Positions 26,489 to 34,397 of a stretch of DNA of 64,000 nt are shown piece by piece; the first letter of the stretch is position 1; each line of letters opens with the position of its first letter. Origin of the DNA: JANQGG01 sp964642175. GTDB lineage: Bacteria > Bacteroidota > Chlorobiia > Chlorobiales > Chloroherpetonaceae. Below the pieces are notes generated by a model, which searched no databases, was not told where the DNA came from, and saw only the letters and a list, made by a program, of their open reading frames with translations. A program made the position numbers and the translations under genes. Where the stretch lies: NCBI GenBank assembly GCA_964642175.1, contig CAZXOK010000004.1:124001-188000 (forward strand). Direction: 5' to 3'.

Positions 26489-28153
26489 ATGTCTCGTACG
26501 CATTTAGGCAAGGTTATCCGCGGCTCACTTCTTGAAGGCCTGGATATGAAGCTGGAGAGCGGCTCGCAGATTGAGTCTATCAAGGCCGGCAAGTTTGTGG
26601 TGGTGGAAGGGGCCTCGTACGATTTTTTCTCCATGATCACCGACCTTTACCTGGCTGCCACCAACGATGCCCTGCTCTCGAATCCGCCAAACATGTCGTC
26701 TCCCTTTTTAAAAGAGATTATCGACGGATCTATTTCCTACTCGGTGGTCAAGCTGCGTCCCATGCTGATGCTCAAGCATGCCGAGCCCGGTGAAGAGCTG
26801 GTGCTGGAACCCGTAAAGACCATTCCTTCACACTTTGCCTATGTAAGCGAAGCCAATAACGAGGATATCGAGCGGGTATTTGGCAGTGAGAGCCAGAACA
26901 AAGAAGGCAAAAAATATTTTCATATTGGCTCGCCGCTGGACATGGACCAGGCCGTTTGCCTGGATATGGCGCGCTTCTCCGAGCGCAGCAGCGCGGTGTT
27001 TGGCCGAACCGGAACCGGTAAAACATTTATTACTCGCATGCTCCTGGCCGGGCTTATCAAAACCGATGCCGCCGTGAACCTGGTTTTTGACATGCACAAC
27101 GAGTATGGCTCCAAGGGCACTTCGGAAGGCGCCGGAGGTTCCAGTGTAAAAGGCCTGCACCCGATATTTGCGTCAACCGGAAAAGTGAAAATCTACTCTA
27201 TGGATCCCGACTCCACACGGCGGCGCGGCGCGCATTGCGACCGGGAGGTGCGCCTGAGTATTGAGCAGATCGAACCCGACGATATACTGCTGCTTCAGGA
27301 AGAACTGCGCTTGAACCCTACCGCTGCCGAGTACTCGAACATGCTTAAAAACAAGTACGGCAAGGCCTGGATGGGCCGGTTCATGGACATGATGCAGCAA
27401 AGCGACACCGAGCAGCTCGAAAGCTTTGCCCGGCAAAACCATATGCTTTCGGGCTCGCTGGAAGCACTCTACCGCAGGCTGCAACGCCTGCGCGATATGT
27501 GCGGCTTTCTGGATTTTGAACCCAATCCGAAAAAACTCAATATTATTGACGATCTCTTGCAGGATCTTGCGCGCGGGATAAGCGTGGTGATTGAATTCGG
27601 CAAGTACGATAACATGATGAGCTATTTGCTGGTGGCTAACATCATTACGCGCCGGGTTGAAGAGGCCTACAAAGAAAAAACCGATGTGTTTTTAAGAACC
27701 GGCAACGAGGTCGATCGGCCCAAACAGTTGGTGATCACCATTGAAGAAGCCCACAAATTCCTAAATCCGAAAGCGGCTCAGCAAACCTCGTTTGGCAAGA
27801 TCGCTCGGGAATTGCGCAAATATTACGTGTCGTTGCTGCTGGTGGATCAACGGCCATCGGGTATTTACGATGAAATTTTAAGCCAGATCGGCACCAAGAT
27901 CGTGGCGGCGCTCTCGGATGAGCGCGATATTAACGGCGTGCTTACGGGAACCAGCAACCCCGGCGGTATGCGAAATATTCTGGCCAGCCTCGATAGCAAG
28001 CAGCAAGCCCTGATCCTGGGCCATGCCGTACCCATGCCGGTTGTGATACGCCCACGCGAGTACAACCAGGACTTCTATGCCGATATGGGACTTTTGGATC
28101 AGGCAGCGAAAAAAAAGAAAAATGATGGTGAACTCAACGCGCTCTTTAGCTGA
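26489..28153 (+). CDS. HerA-like FtsK/HerA superfamily ATPase
   Basis: A 554-residue ATPase. The N-terminal part (residues 1-110) looks like a HAS-barrel (LGKVIRGSLLEGLDMKLE..., VGKFVVVEG-like), and Walker A is FGRTGTGKT at 171-179. VFDMHNEYG follows it, and a Walker B-like LVITIEEAHKFL and LVDQRPSGI are in the C-terminal half. HerA proteins are hexameric DNA translocases that often work with the NurA nuclease; no nurA lies beside it here. The family is widespread in cyanobacteria and Bacteroidota as a DUF87-domain protein. DNA end processing is inferred, not shown. Confidence 0.82.
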   Translation: MSRTHLGKVIRGSLLEGLDMKLESGSQIESIKAGKFVVVEGASYDFFSMITDLYLAATNDALLSNPPNMSSPFLKEIIDGSISYSVVKLRPMLMLKHAEPGEELVLEPVKTIPSHFAYVSEANNEDIERVFGSESQNKEGKKYFHIGSPLDMDQAVCLDMARFSERSSAVFGRTGTGKTFITRMLLAGLIKTDAAVNLVFDMHNEYGSKGTSEGAGGSSVKGLHPIFASTGKVKIYSMDPDSTRRRGAHCDREVRLSIEQIEPDDILLLQEELRLNPTAAEYSNMLKNKYGKAWMGRFMDMMQQSDTEQLESFARQNHMLSGSLEALYRRLQRLRDMCGFLDFEPNPKKLNIIDDLLQDLARGISVVIEFGKYDNMMSYLLVANIITRRVEEAYKEKTDVFLRTGNEVDRPKQLVITIEEAHKFLNPKAAQQTSFGKIARELRKYYVSLLLVDQRPSGIYDEILSQIGTKIVAALSDERDINGVLTGTSNPGGMRNILASLDSKQQALILGHAVPMPVVIRPREYNQDFYADMGLLDQAAKKKKNDGELNALFS

Positions 28154-28216
28154 ACCATCTGAAACATCAGGGCGCAACTATCGAAAACCTTAGCTCAATA
28201 AAAACCAACACACTAT

Positions 28217-28558
28217 ATGAAACTCCTTTTTTCCTGGCTTATCAATGCCATTGCCGTCTATGCCACCGCATATTTTCTCGACACCATTTACATCGAAAGT
28301 TTCACGGCTGCCTTAATTGTGGCGCTGGTTCTGGGTCTTATCAACACCCTGTTAAAACCTATCCTGGTGTTTTTTTCAATGCCCTTTATTGTGGTAAGCC
28401 TGGGTTTATTTCTGCTGATCATTAATGCCGGCATGCTCTACCTGGCCTCTTACTTTGTAGCCGGCTTTGCCCTGACGGGTTTCTGGGCCGCCTTTTTTGG
28501 CTCGATCATTATCAGCGTGATCTCCTGGGTACTCAGTTCCATTTTTGGGATTAAATAA
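28217..28558 (+). CDS. small four-TM membrane protein (phage holin superfamily IV type)
   Basis: A 113-residue protein with four hydrophobic helices and the typical first segment FSWLINAIAVYATAYFLDTIYI, then ALVLGLINTLLKPIL. It matches the Phage_holin_4_2 family (YvlD-like), which is mostly chromosomal and not lytic. Nothing phage-like adjoins it, so a housekeeping membrane role is more likely than lysis. It sits 17 nt before the DUF4139 gene. Confidence 0.85.
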   Translation: MKLLFSWLINAIAVYATAYFLDTIYIESFTAALIVALVLGLINTLLKPILVFFSMPFIVVSLGLFLLIINAGMLYLASYFVAGFALTGFWAAFFGSIIISVISWVLSSIFGIK

Positions 28559-28575
28559 TTTGAATACAAACCGTT

Positions 28576-29937
28576 ATGCGATATCTATTCCTGATCATTG
28601 GCCTGTTTTTGGCCCTACCGTCCCAAACTGTCCGGGCCCAGCAGGCCATGCAAACCGATATCTCGCTCACGATATATACCAATAACTTTGGCGTGGTAAA
28701 TGAAGTGCGTGAGATTTCGCTTGATAAAAAGCAAACTACAATTCGCCTGAGCCCGGTAGCCCGGAAGCTTGATCCCAGCAGCGTATATGCCTCGCTGAAC
28801 GGAAAGATCATTGAACAGAATTTTCGGTACGATCTGGCCACAACTGCCAGGATCCTTGAGCATTACATCAATCAGCCCATTACCCTGGTGGATGAAGACC
28901 AAAACCGACTGGAAGGCACCCTGCTCTCGCACAGCGGCCGCCAGCTTATCCTGAAATCCAATACCGGAGGCCTGAAGATCATCCCAGACTCGGAGAAGTA
29001 TATTCTTGAGCTTGGCTCATTGCCAGAAGGGCTGCTCTACAAACCTACCTTGGTTTGGGATATTGAAGCCAAAAAAACCGGTCGCCAGACATTTAATCTT
29101 ACCTATCAGACCACGGGACTGGACTGGCAGGCCAATTACATAGCCGTTTTAAATTCAGCCGAAACTGCTTTTGATCTCAAAGCGCGGGTTGGCCTTACAA
29201 ATAACTCCGGTACCGCTTATGAGAATGCCCGCTTAAACCTGGTTGCCGGCGATTTGAACCGGTCAGCAAACAACACCTACCGCCCGATGCAATCAATCAG
29301 GACGCTTTCTGCTGATCGCTCAGTTTCGGAGTCCTTCTCCGAGCAACCCATGTTTGAGTATCATAGCTATAAACTGGACCGTAAAACCACGCTCGGCCAT
29401 AACGAGACCAAGCAACTGGCCTTGTTTGAAGCCCGGGGTGTGCCGGTTAAAAAAACATATCATTTCTCTTCGAACCAGCTCAATCAGAAATTACCTGTCT
29501 GGATCAATCTCAGCTTTAAGAACACCAGGGCCAGCCGGTTGGGCCGGCCAATGCCTGCCGGTAAAGTCCAGTTTTATAAATCCACGGATGGGGAGATCAC
29601 GTTTATCGGGGAAGATCTTCTGGAGCACACCCCAAAAAATGAGACAATCAACCAAAAAATCGGCCGGGCTTTTGATGTGTATGGCAAAACGCTGCAGCTC
29701 AGCCATGAGCGTGTCTCTAAAAAAGTCAATATCTACACATTCGAAACCACGCTCACCAATCGCAAGTCCAAAAAAATTTCGGTTCAGGTCGAGCGAGACC
29801 TGGGACGGAACTGGAAGATCCTTTCTTCGACGCACCAGTATAAAAAAACCGATGCTTCGCGCGTGGAATTTACCGTGCCTGTTACAAAAGACAGCCAAAG
29901 CAAGCTGAAATTTACGGTTCGATACACCAGCAACTAA
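28576..29937 (+). CDS. exported DUF4139-like protein
   Basis: A 453-residue protein with a clear signal peptide (MRYLFLIIGLFLALPSQTVRAQQ). The body is largely beta-rich, with TYQTTGLDWQANYIAVLNSAETAFDLKARVGLTNNSG... NARLNLVAGDLNR, the conserved core of DUF4139 (the C-terminal part of mucoidy-inhibitor A-like proteins). LDPSSVYASLNGKIIEQNFRYDL shows the associated N-terminal region. Function is unknown; it is likely periplasmic or surface-exposed. It lies downstream of a small membrane protein on the same strand. Confidence 0.8.
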   Translation: MRYLFLIIGLFLALPSQTVRAQQAMQTDISLTIYTNNFGVVNEVREISLDKKQTTIRLSPVARKLDPSSVYASLNGKIIEQNFRYDLATTARILEHYINQPITLVDEDQNRLEGTLLSHSGRQLILKSNTGGLKIIPDSEKYILELGSLPEGLLYKPTLVWDIEAKKTGRQTFNLTYQTTGLDWQANYIAVLNSAETAFDLKARVGLTNNSGTAYENARLNLVAGDLNRSANNTYRPMQSIRTLSADRSVSESFSEQPMFEYHSYKLDRKTTLGHNETKQLALFEARGVPVKKTYHFSSNQLNQKLPVWINLSFKNTRASRLGRPMPAGKVQFYKSTDGEITFIGEDLLEHTPKNETINQKIGRAFDVYGKTLQLSHERVSKKVNIYTFETTLTNRKSKKISVQVERDLGRNWKILSSTHQYKKTDASRVEFTVPVTKDSQSKLKFTVRYTSN

Positions 29938-30026
29938 CCTTAATAGAAGGTGGTGGTTTTGAACTCTTGGGTTTTTGTGTATCTTTTTCAGCTTTAAAAC
30001 CTGAGATTTATCAGCATTAACAAGTC

Positions 30027-30989
30027 ATGCCGTGTTCAACCGCTAAAGCCATTATTTATCCAAAAGCCAATAAAGTGGCCCTGGCTGATCTTGAGTTCAA
30101 TGAGCCCGAGCCAACCGATGTGTTGGTCAAGTCGGTAATTACCAGTGTAACGCCCGGCCTTGAACGCATGCAGCTAACCGGTAAATCCACCACCCGGCGG
30201 ATGATAAAATTTCCCGTGGTGCCCGGCAGCGAACTGATCGGGCAGGTGCAATGGACGGGCGATTTTGTCCAGGGCATTGAGCCCGGCGAATTGGTCTATG
30301 TTTCCAAAGCCACCGGATGGAAAACCGGCAATGCTATTTACGGCTGCCTGGCCGAGAGTGTCCTGACCCATTTTGAACATGTTCTGCCCTTGGGCGAAAA
30401 TGATATCTCGCGCTCCATTTTAATGGGCACGCTTGGGTATTGTTTATCGGGCCTCGATAAGATCACCCTGAACAAAGAATCAGAGATTTTAATCCTGGGA
30501 CTGGGCTCGGTTGGGTTAATCCTTTCCGATTACCTGTATCATCAGGGCCACAGGGCTATCGATGCGGTGGAGTCGTTCTCTATTCGCGGCTCTGTATCTT
30601 CGGCACGCACTATCGCCACCGATATGTCGGACTTCTCCACCGAGTTTGAAAACAAGTACGATCTTATTGTTGAAACCACCGGGCGCCTGCTCTTGATGGA
30701 AGAAGCCATCAAGTTGCTCAAGCCTCAAGGCGATATCCTCCTGATGGGCTCATACGATATTGCCAAATACGACTACAGGCTGATCCAGGACAAGGAACCA
30801 CGGCTGTGTATTTCCAGCCAGACCCAAACCAGGGATTTACTGGAAGCCAAACATATATTAAACGACGCAGATTTTCCGGCGGAAAAATACATTACCCATG
30901 TCTTTAATTATCAGGAGTTCAATCCGGGACTGGAGGCTGCGTTAAATGCCGCCGATGCCATTAAAACCATATTCACCTGGCAGAATTAA
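30027..30989 (+). CDS. zinc-ligand-lacking MDR dehydrogenase, BchC-like
   Basis: A 320-residue medium-chain dehydrogenase/reductase. The N-terminal GroES-like domain reads DVLVKSVITSVTPGLERMQLTGK then FPVVPGSELIGQV, where the catalytic zinc ligands (Cys, GHE) of alcohol dehydrogenases are replaced. The Rossmann motif is ILGLGSVG (about residues 155-162). The layout, including the TPGLER segment and the C-terminal AIKTIFTWQN, resembles BchC (bacteriochlorophyllide dehydrogenase), recalled from memory rather than aligned. No photosynthesis gene is nearby, so the substrate is open. Its stop directly abuts the ABC ATPase start codon, implying coupling. Confidence 0.75.
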   Translation: MPCSTAKAIIYPKANKVALADLEFNEPEPTDVLVKSVITSVTPGLERMQLTGKSTTRRMIKFPVVPGSELIGQVQWTGDFVQGIEPGELVYVSKATGWKTGNAIYGCLAESVLTHFEHVLPLGENDISRSILMGTLGYCLSGLDKITLNKESEILILGLGSVGLILSDYLYHQGHRAIDAVESFSIRGSVSSARTIATDMSDFSTEFENKYDLIVETTGRLLLMEEAIKLLKPQGDILLMGSYDIAKYDYRLIQDKEPRLCISSQTQTRDLLEAKHILNDADFPAEKYITHVFNYQEFNPGLEAALNAADAIKTIFTWQN

Positions 30990-32549
30990 ATGAAGGCTGA
31001 AACCACATATGCCCTGCATCTGAACCGGATCACCAAGCGGTTTGGCAAACTGGAAGCCAACCGCAACATCACGCTCGAAGTGGAGCAAGGCACCATCCAT
31101 GCCATTGTGGGGGAAAACGGGGCCGGCAAATCCACCCTGATGAACATCATCTATGGCCTGCTTCAGCCCGATGAAGGCTATATGGAGATCAATGGCCGGA
31201 AACAATGGTTCAGTTCCCCGCGCGATAGCATCGGCTGCGGCATTGGCATGGTGCATCAGCATTTTAAGCTCATCCCTACGCTTACGGTGGCCGAAAATAT
31301 CATTTTAGGTCAGGAACCCAAATCCGCTGGATTTCGCCTGCCGTTGCCAAAACTCAAGCAAGACATACAAAAGCTTTCGGAAAAATACGGACTGGTGATT
31401 GATCCATCGGCCATGGTCGGCTCGTTGTCGGTAGGCCTGGAGCAGCGCGTGGAGATTCTGAAAGTGCTCTACCGCCAGGCCGATATTCTGATCCTGGATG
31501 AACCTACCGCGGTACTTACACCCATCGAAACCGACGAGTTATTCCAAACCCTGCGTTCCTTAAAAGCTTCCGGGAAAACCATCCTGCTGATTACCCATAA
31601 GCTCGAAGAAGTGCTGGCCATCTCCGACCAGGTAAGCGTTATGCGCCAGGGACGATTGGTTGAAACCCTGCTAACCGCTCACGCCACCAAACCACTGCTG
31701 GCAAAATTAATGGTGGGCCGCGAAGTGCTGTTGCAGGTAGAGAAAGAACCCCGCGAGCCACTTGCGCCCGTGCTGGATGTAAAACAGCTCTCGATAAAGT
31801 CGCCAAAAGGTATGCAGCAGCTTTCGGACATGACCTTTAAGGTGCACGCCGGAGAAATTTACGGCCTGGCAGGGGTGGAAGGCAACGGCCAAACCCCGCT
31901 GTTAAACCTGTTATGGGGACTTGCCGATCCCCATTCCGAGATTTCCGGAGAGCTTACCCTTTCGGGCGAAACCCTGCTGGGCAAAACCCCCGGGGCGCTG
32001 AGCCGGCTCGGAATGTCGCACATACCTGAAGACCGGTATAAAACCGCCATGATCACCGATTACCCGGTTTCCGACAACCTGATCTTCGGACGCCACCGGG
32101 AACCGGGTTTTTTAAAGCCTTTTGGGTTTGATACCAAAAGCGTGCAGGCGTTCAGCCGCGAGATGGTGGAAAAATACGATATCCGTATCGGGGCCGAATC
32201 GCCTCAGAAGGCGCCCATTGCTTCGCTTTCAGGGGGGAACCAGCAAAAAGTGATCGTGGCCCGGGAGCTGAGCCGTCCGGGATTAAAATTTCTGATCCTG
32301 GCTCAACCGACCCGCGGGGTGGATATCGGGGCCATTGAGTTTATCCATCAGCAAATTATTGCAGCCCGCGACCGGGGTGTGGCTATTTTGCTTATCTCTT
32401 CCGAACTCGAAGAGATCCTGGCCCTGTCCGACCGCATCGGGTGTTTGTTTAAAGGCAAACTCACCCACGAGTTTTCCCGTGAGGCGCTACGCGAAGGATT
32501 GGCCGAGCCCGAACGCTTTAAAAAAGAAATTGGCACCTTTATAACCTGA
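30990..32549 (+). CDS. nucleoside/simple-sugar ABC importer ATPase (YufO/NupO/RbsA type)
   Basis: A 519-residue double ATPase. The first domain has Walker A GENGAGKST (41-49), LSVGLEQRVEILK and LILDEPTAVLTP. The second has a degenerate Walker A, GVEGNGQTP (no Lys or Ser), LSGGNQQK and LILAQPTRGVDIGA, where the usual DEPT Glu is absent. This pattern is typical of ATPases partnering BMP-family lipoproteins that import purine nucleosides. The partner permease lies 502 nt downstream across repeats. The second permease and the substrate-binding lipoprotein are not in the window. Confidence 0.9.
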   Translation: MKAETTYALHLNRITKRFGKLEANRNITLEVEQGTIHAIVGENGAGKSTLMNIIYGLLQPDEGYMEINGRKQWFSSPRDSIGCGIGMVHQHFKLIPTLTVAENIILGQEPKSAGFRLPLPKLKQDIQKLSEKYGLVIDPSAMVGSLSVGLEQRVEILKVLYRQADILILDEPTAVLTPIETDELFQTLRSLKASGKTILLITHKLEEVLAISDQVSVMRQGRLVETLLTAHATKPLLAKLMVGREVLLQVEKEPREPLAPVLDVKQLSIKSPKGMQQLSDMTFKVHAGEIYGLAGVEGNGQTPLLNLLWGLADPHSEISGELTLSGETLLGKTPGALSRLGMSHIPEDRYKTAMITDYPVSDNLIFGRHREPGFLKPFGFDTKSVQAFSREMVEKYDIRIGAESPQKAPIASLSGGNQQKVIVARELSRPGLKFLILAQPTRGVDIGAIEFIHQQIIAARDRGVAILLISSELEEILALSDRIGCLFKGKLTHEFSREALREGLAEPERFKKEIGTFIT

Positions 32550-32654
32550 ACGTTGATGAGGAATAGATTCCATAAGTACTATAAGACCCATATTAATCTA
32601 GTGGGTAGTATTTAGATATCAGAATCGTATAACTGTCTTTAAAAATCGGACATT

Positions 32655-32742
32655 GAGTGGTTTGCCGAGTGGTTTGCTGAGCTTGCAGAAGCACTGCCGA
32701 AGCACAACCGAAGCACAACCGAAGCATATAGCCGAAGCGCCG
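32655..32742 (+). repeat. short tandem repeats
   Basis: GAGTGGTTTGCC (32655-32666) is followed by GAGTGGTTTGCT (32667-32678). Then CCGAAGCACAA occurs at 32697-32707 and 32708-32718 with degenerate copies CCGAAGCATATAG and CCGAAGCGCCG to about 32742. All are variations on a CCGAAGC core. Confidence 0.75.
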
Positions 32743-32756
32743 ATTTTGAAGGTCTT

Positions 32757-32781
32757 GTTCCCTTCGGCACGCTCAGGGAAC
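32757..32781 (+). repeat. hairpin with TTCGGCACGCTCAGGG core
   Basis: GTTCCCT (32757-32763) pairs with AGGGAAC (32775-32781). The core is the reverse-strand relative of CCCTGAGCTTGCCGAAGGG seen at 36782-36801 in the island, and is recalled as a motif scattered through many bacterial intergenic regions. Confidence 0.6.
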
Positions 32782-32790
32782 ACTAATTTT

Positions 32791-32893
32791 GTCATCGCGA
32801 ACACCGAAGGCGTGTGGCGATCCAGAACGGATGTCTGGATTGCTTCTTCGTGGAGTTAATGCTGAGCTTTGCCGAAGCACTCATCGCAATGAC
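32791..32893. repeat. 103-bp palindromic intergenic element
   Basis: Ends GTCATCGCGA (32791-32800) and TCGCAATGAC (32884-32893) are inverted with 9 of 10 matches. Inside is a second inverted pair, ATCCAGA...TCTGGAT. The layout matches the widespread intergenic palindromes with GTCATTGCGA-type ends known from many genomes. It is probably a MITE- or REP-like element; a transposase source is not visible. Confidence 0.65.
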
Positions 32894-33051
32894 CATAAAG
32901 AAGAAAGTGTCCTCCACTGGTGGAGGTGTCATCGAAGCTGAGGGATGGAAAAAACCTGTCATTACGCGTTTTTGAAAGAAGCCTGGCAAACCGGCTTAGC
33001 AGATATAGACTAATAAACTGTCTCTTTAAACAGCAAGTAGCCTGTGATTTT

Positions 33052-34095
33052 ATGCAGCTTGATATCATAAAAAACCGCCGCATTCTTGCCGGCCTGATGC
33101 CCATCCTGGCCATTCTAATCGCCTTTTTGATCGGCGCGGGCATGATCCTCTTGATCGGCCAGGATCCGATTGCGATCTACAGCCGCATGATAGCCATGAC
33201 CCTCGGCAACGACTATGGGCTGGGGCAGGTGCTGTTTCGCGCTACCCCGCTGATCCTGACCGGGCTTGCGGTTGCGATCCCGTTTAAAGCCGGCCTGTTT
33301 AACATTGGCGGTGAAGGCCAGGCCATGCTGGGAGCTTTTGCCTGCGGTGTGGTTGGGTTTATGCTGCCCGAAGGCACGCCCTCCCTGTTGGCCATTGTGC
33401 TCTGCCTGTGCGGGGCCATGCTTGCCGGTGGCGCCTGGGGACTTTTGGCCGGGTGGCTCAGAACACGGTATGGCATTAACGAAGTCATCTCCACCATTAT
33501 GCTTAATTTTATTGCTGCGGCCGTGGTGGGTTATGTGCTCCTGAACCATGTAGCCGTTAAAGCCAGCGTGCATACCCCGGAAATTGTGGAAAGCGCCCAT
33601 ATCCTGCGCCTCGATGCCCTGGTGGAAATCTTTCCCCGCTCCCCGGTAAACCTGAGCCTTCTGCTCTCGCTGGGCATTGCCGTGCTGTTTTATGCCCTGG
33701 TGTTTCGCTCCAAATATGGGTACGAGCTGCGCGCGGTGGGCAAAAACCCGCATGCGGCCACCTATGCCGGTATGGATGTAAAATTTCACCAAAACTTTTC
33801 GATGGCTCTCTCCGGCGCTCTGGCCGGGCTCGTATCGGCTAACCTGATTTTGGGCTACAAACATTATTTTGAACTGGGCATCACCGGCGGCCTGGGCTTT
33901 TTAGGGATTGCTGTGGCGATGCTGGCGGCCAACAACCCCTTGTGGATTATCCTTTCGGCATTGTTGTTTGGCTGGCTGGACTATGGCGGGCTAACCATTA
34001 ACGCCTACGTGCCTAAAGAAGTGTTCCTGATCTTACAGGCCACCGTAATCTTATTTATCATCGGCACTCAGAAGCGGTTTCGGGTTTTAGGTTGA
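33052..34095 (+). CDS. ABC importer permease (YufP/NupP type)
   Basis: A permease of about 347 residues from ATG 33052 (MQLDIIKNRRILAGLMPILAILIAFLIG) with eight to ten hydrophobic helices, matching BPD_transp_2 permeases of nucleoside and simple-sugar importers. FNIGGEGQAMLGAFACGVVGF, LRTRYGINEVISTIMLNFIA and YAGMDVKFHQNFSMALSGALAGL are family signatures. The frame extends 44 codons upstream, but that segment lies in repeat-rich DNA and lacks protein character. A second permease normally follows; here the gene ends at an AT-rich accessory region. Confidence 0.88.
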   Translation: MQLDIIKNRRILAGLMPILAILIAFLIGAGMILLIGQDPIAIYSRMIAMTLGNDYGLGQVLFRATPLILTGLAVAIPFKAGLFNIGGEGQAMLGAFACGVVGFMLPEGTPSLLAIVLCLCGAMLAGGAWGLLAGWLRTRYGINEVISTIMLNFIAAAVVGYVLLNHVAVKASVHTPEIVESAHILRLDALVEIFPRSPVNLSLLLSLGIAVLFYALVFRSKYGYELRAVGKNPHAATYAGMDVKFHQNFSMALSGALAGLVSANLILGYKHYFELGITGGLGFLGIAVAMLAANNPLWIILSALLFGWLDYGGLTINAYVPKEVFLILQATVILFIIGTQKRFRVLG

Positions 34096-34397
34096 TCTTT
34101 TGGTTGAACTTTCCATAAAACCTATATTGCCATTGTAGTGATAAAGAAAAAGTATTAGCCCCTTTAAACACCATTTTCTTTACCCTAATGTTTCCAAGTA
34201 AAATATCATTTTAACATTTTTCATTATTTTGATTCATTTTCAGATAATATTATTAATCTAACTGAATATGACTATAAATTACTTTAGGCTCAACGATATA
34301 AAAAGGCTATATGATATAATGAATTCGACACATAATAATTAATACTTATCTATAAGTTTATATGTGATCAGCCAGATTATAATATAATTGTCATAAT
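34096..34397 (+). other. AT-rich gap at left edge of the island
   Basis: About 300 nt of very AT-rich DNA with no open frame worth calling. A TATAAT hexamer at 34315-34320 could serve the recombinase, but no good -35 accompanies it. The abrupt change from GC-richer permease sequence suggests the left boundary of the acquired island lies here. Confidence 0.5.

Larger units (their letters stand above)
32550..33051 (+). repeat. 502-nt repeat-bearing gap between ABC ATPase and permease
   Basis: Noncoding interval inside what should be an operon. It holds a 12-bp tandem repeat (32655-32678), a tandem run of CCGAAGCACAA units (32688-32742), a hairpin GTTCCCT...AGGGAAC (32757-32781) and a 103-bp palindromic element (32791-32893). 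The open frames across it have Arg/Ser-rich translations with no protein character, so I call no gene. Confidence 0.8.

Noticed and set aside
28217..28558. Phage lysis holin
   Set aside because: The family is named for holins but is usually chromosomal; no other phage genes are nearby.
32653..32859. Open frame across the repeat-rich gap
   Set aside because: Its sequence is made of tandem CCGAAGC units and the palindromic element, so the frame is a by-product of repeats.
33115..33864. 249-codon open frame antisense to the ABC permease
   Set aside because: It mirrors the codon pattern of a real membrane protein gene on the other strand; its His/Gln-rich product has no fold signals.
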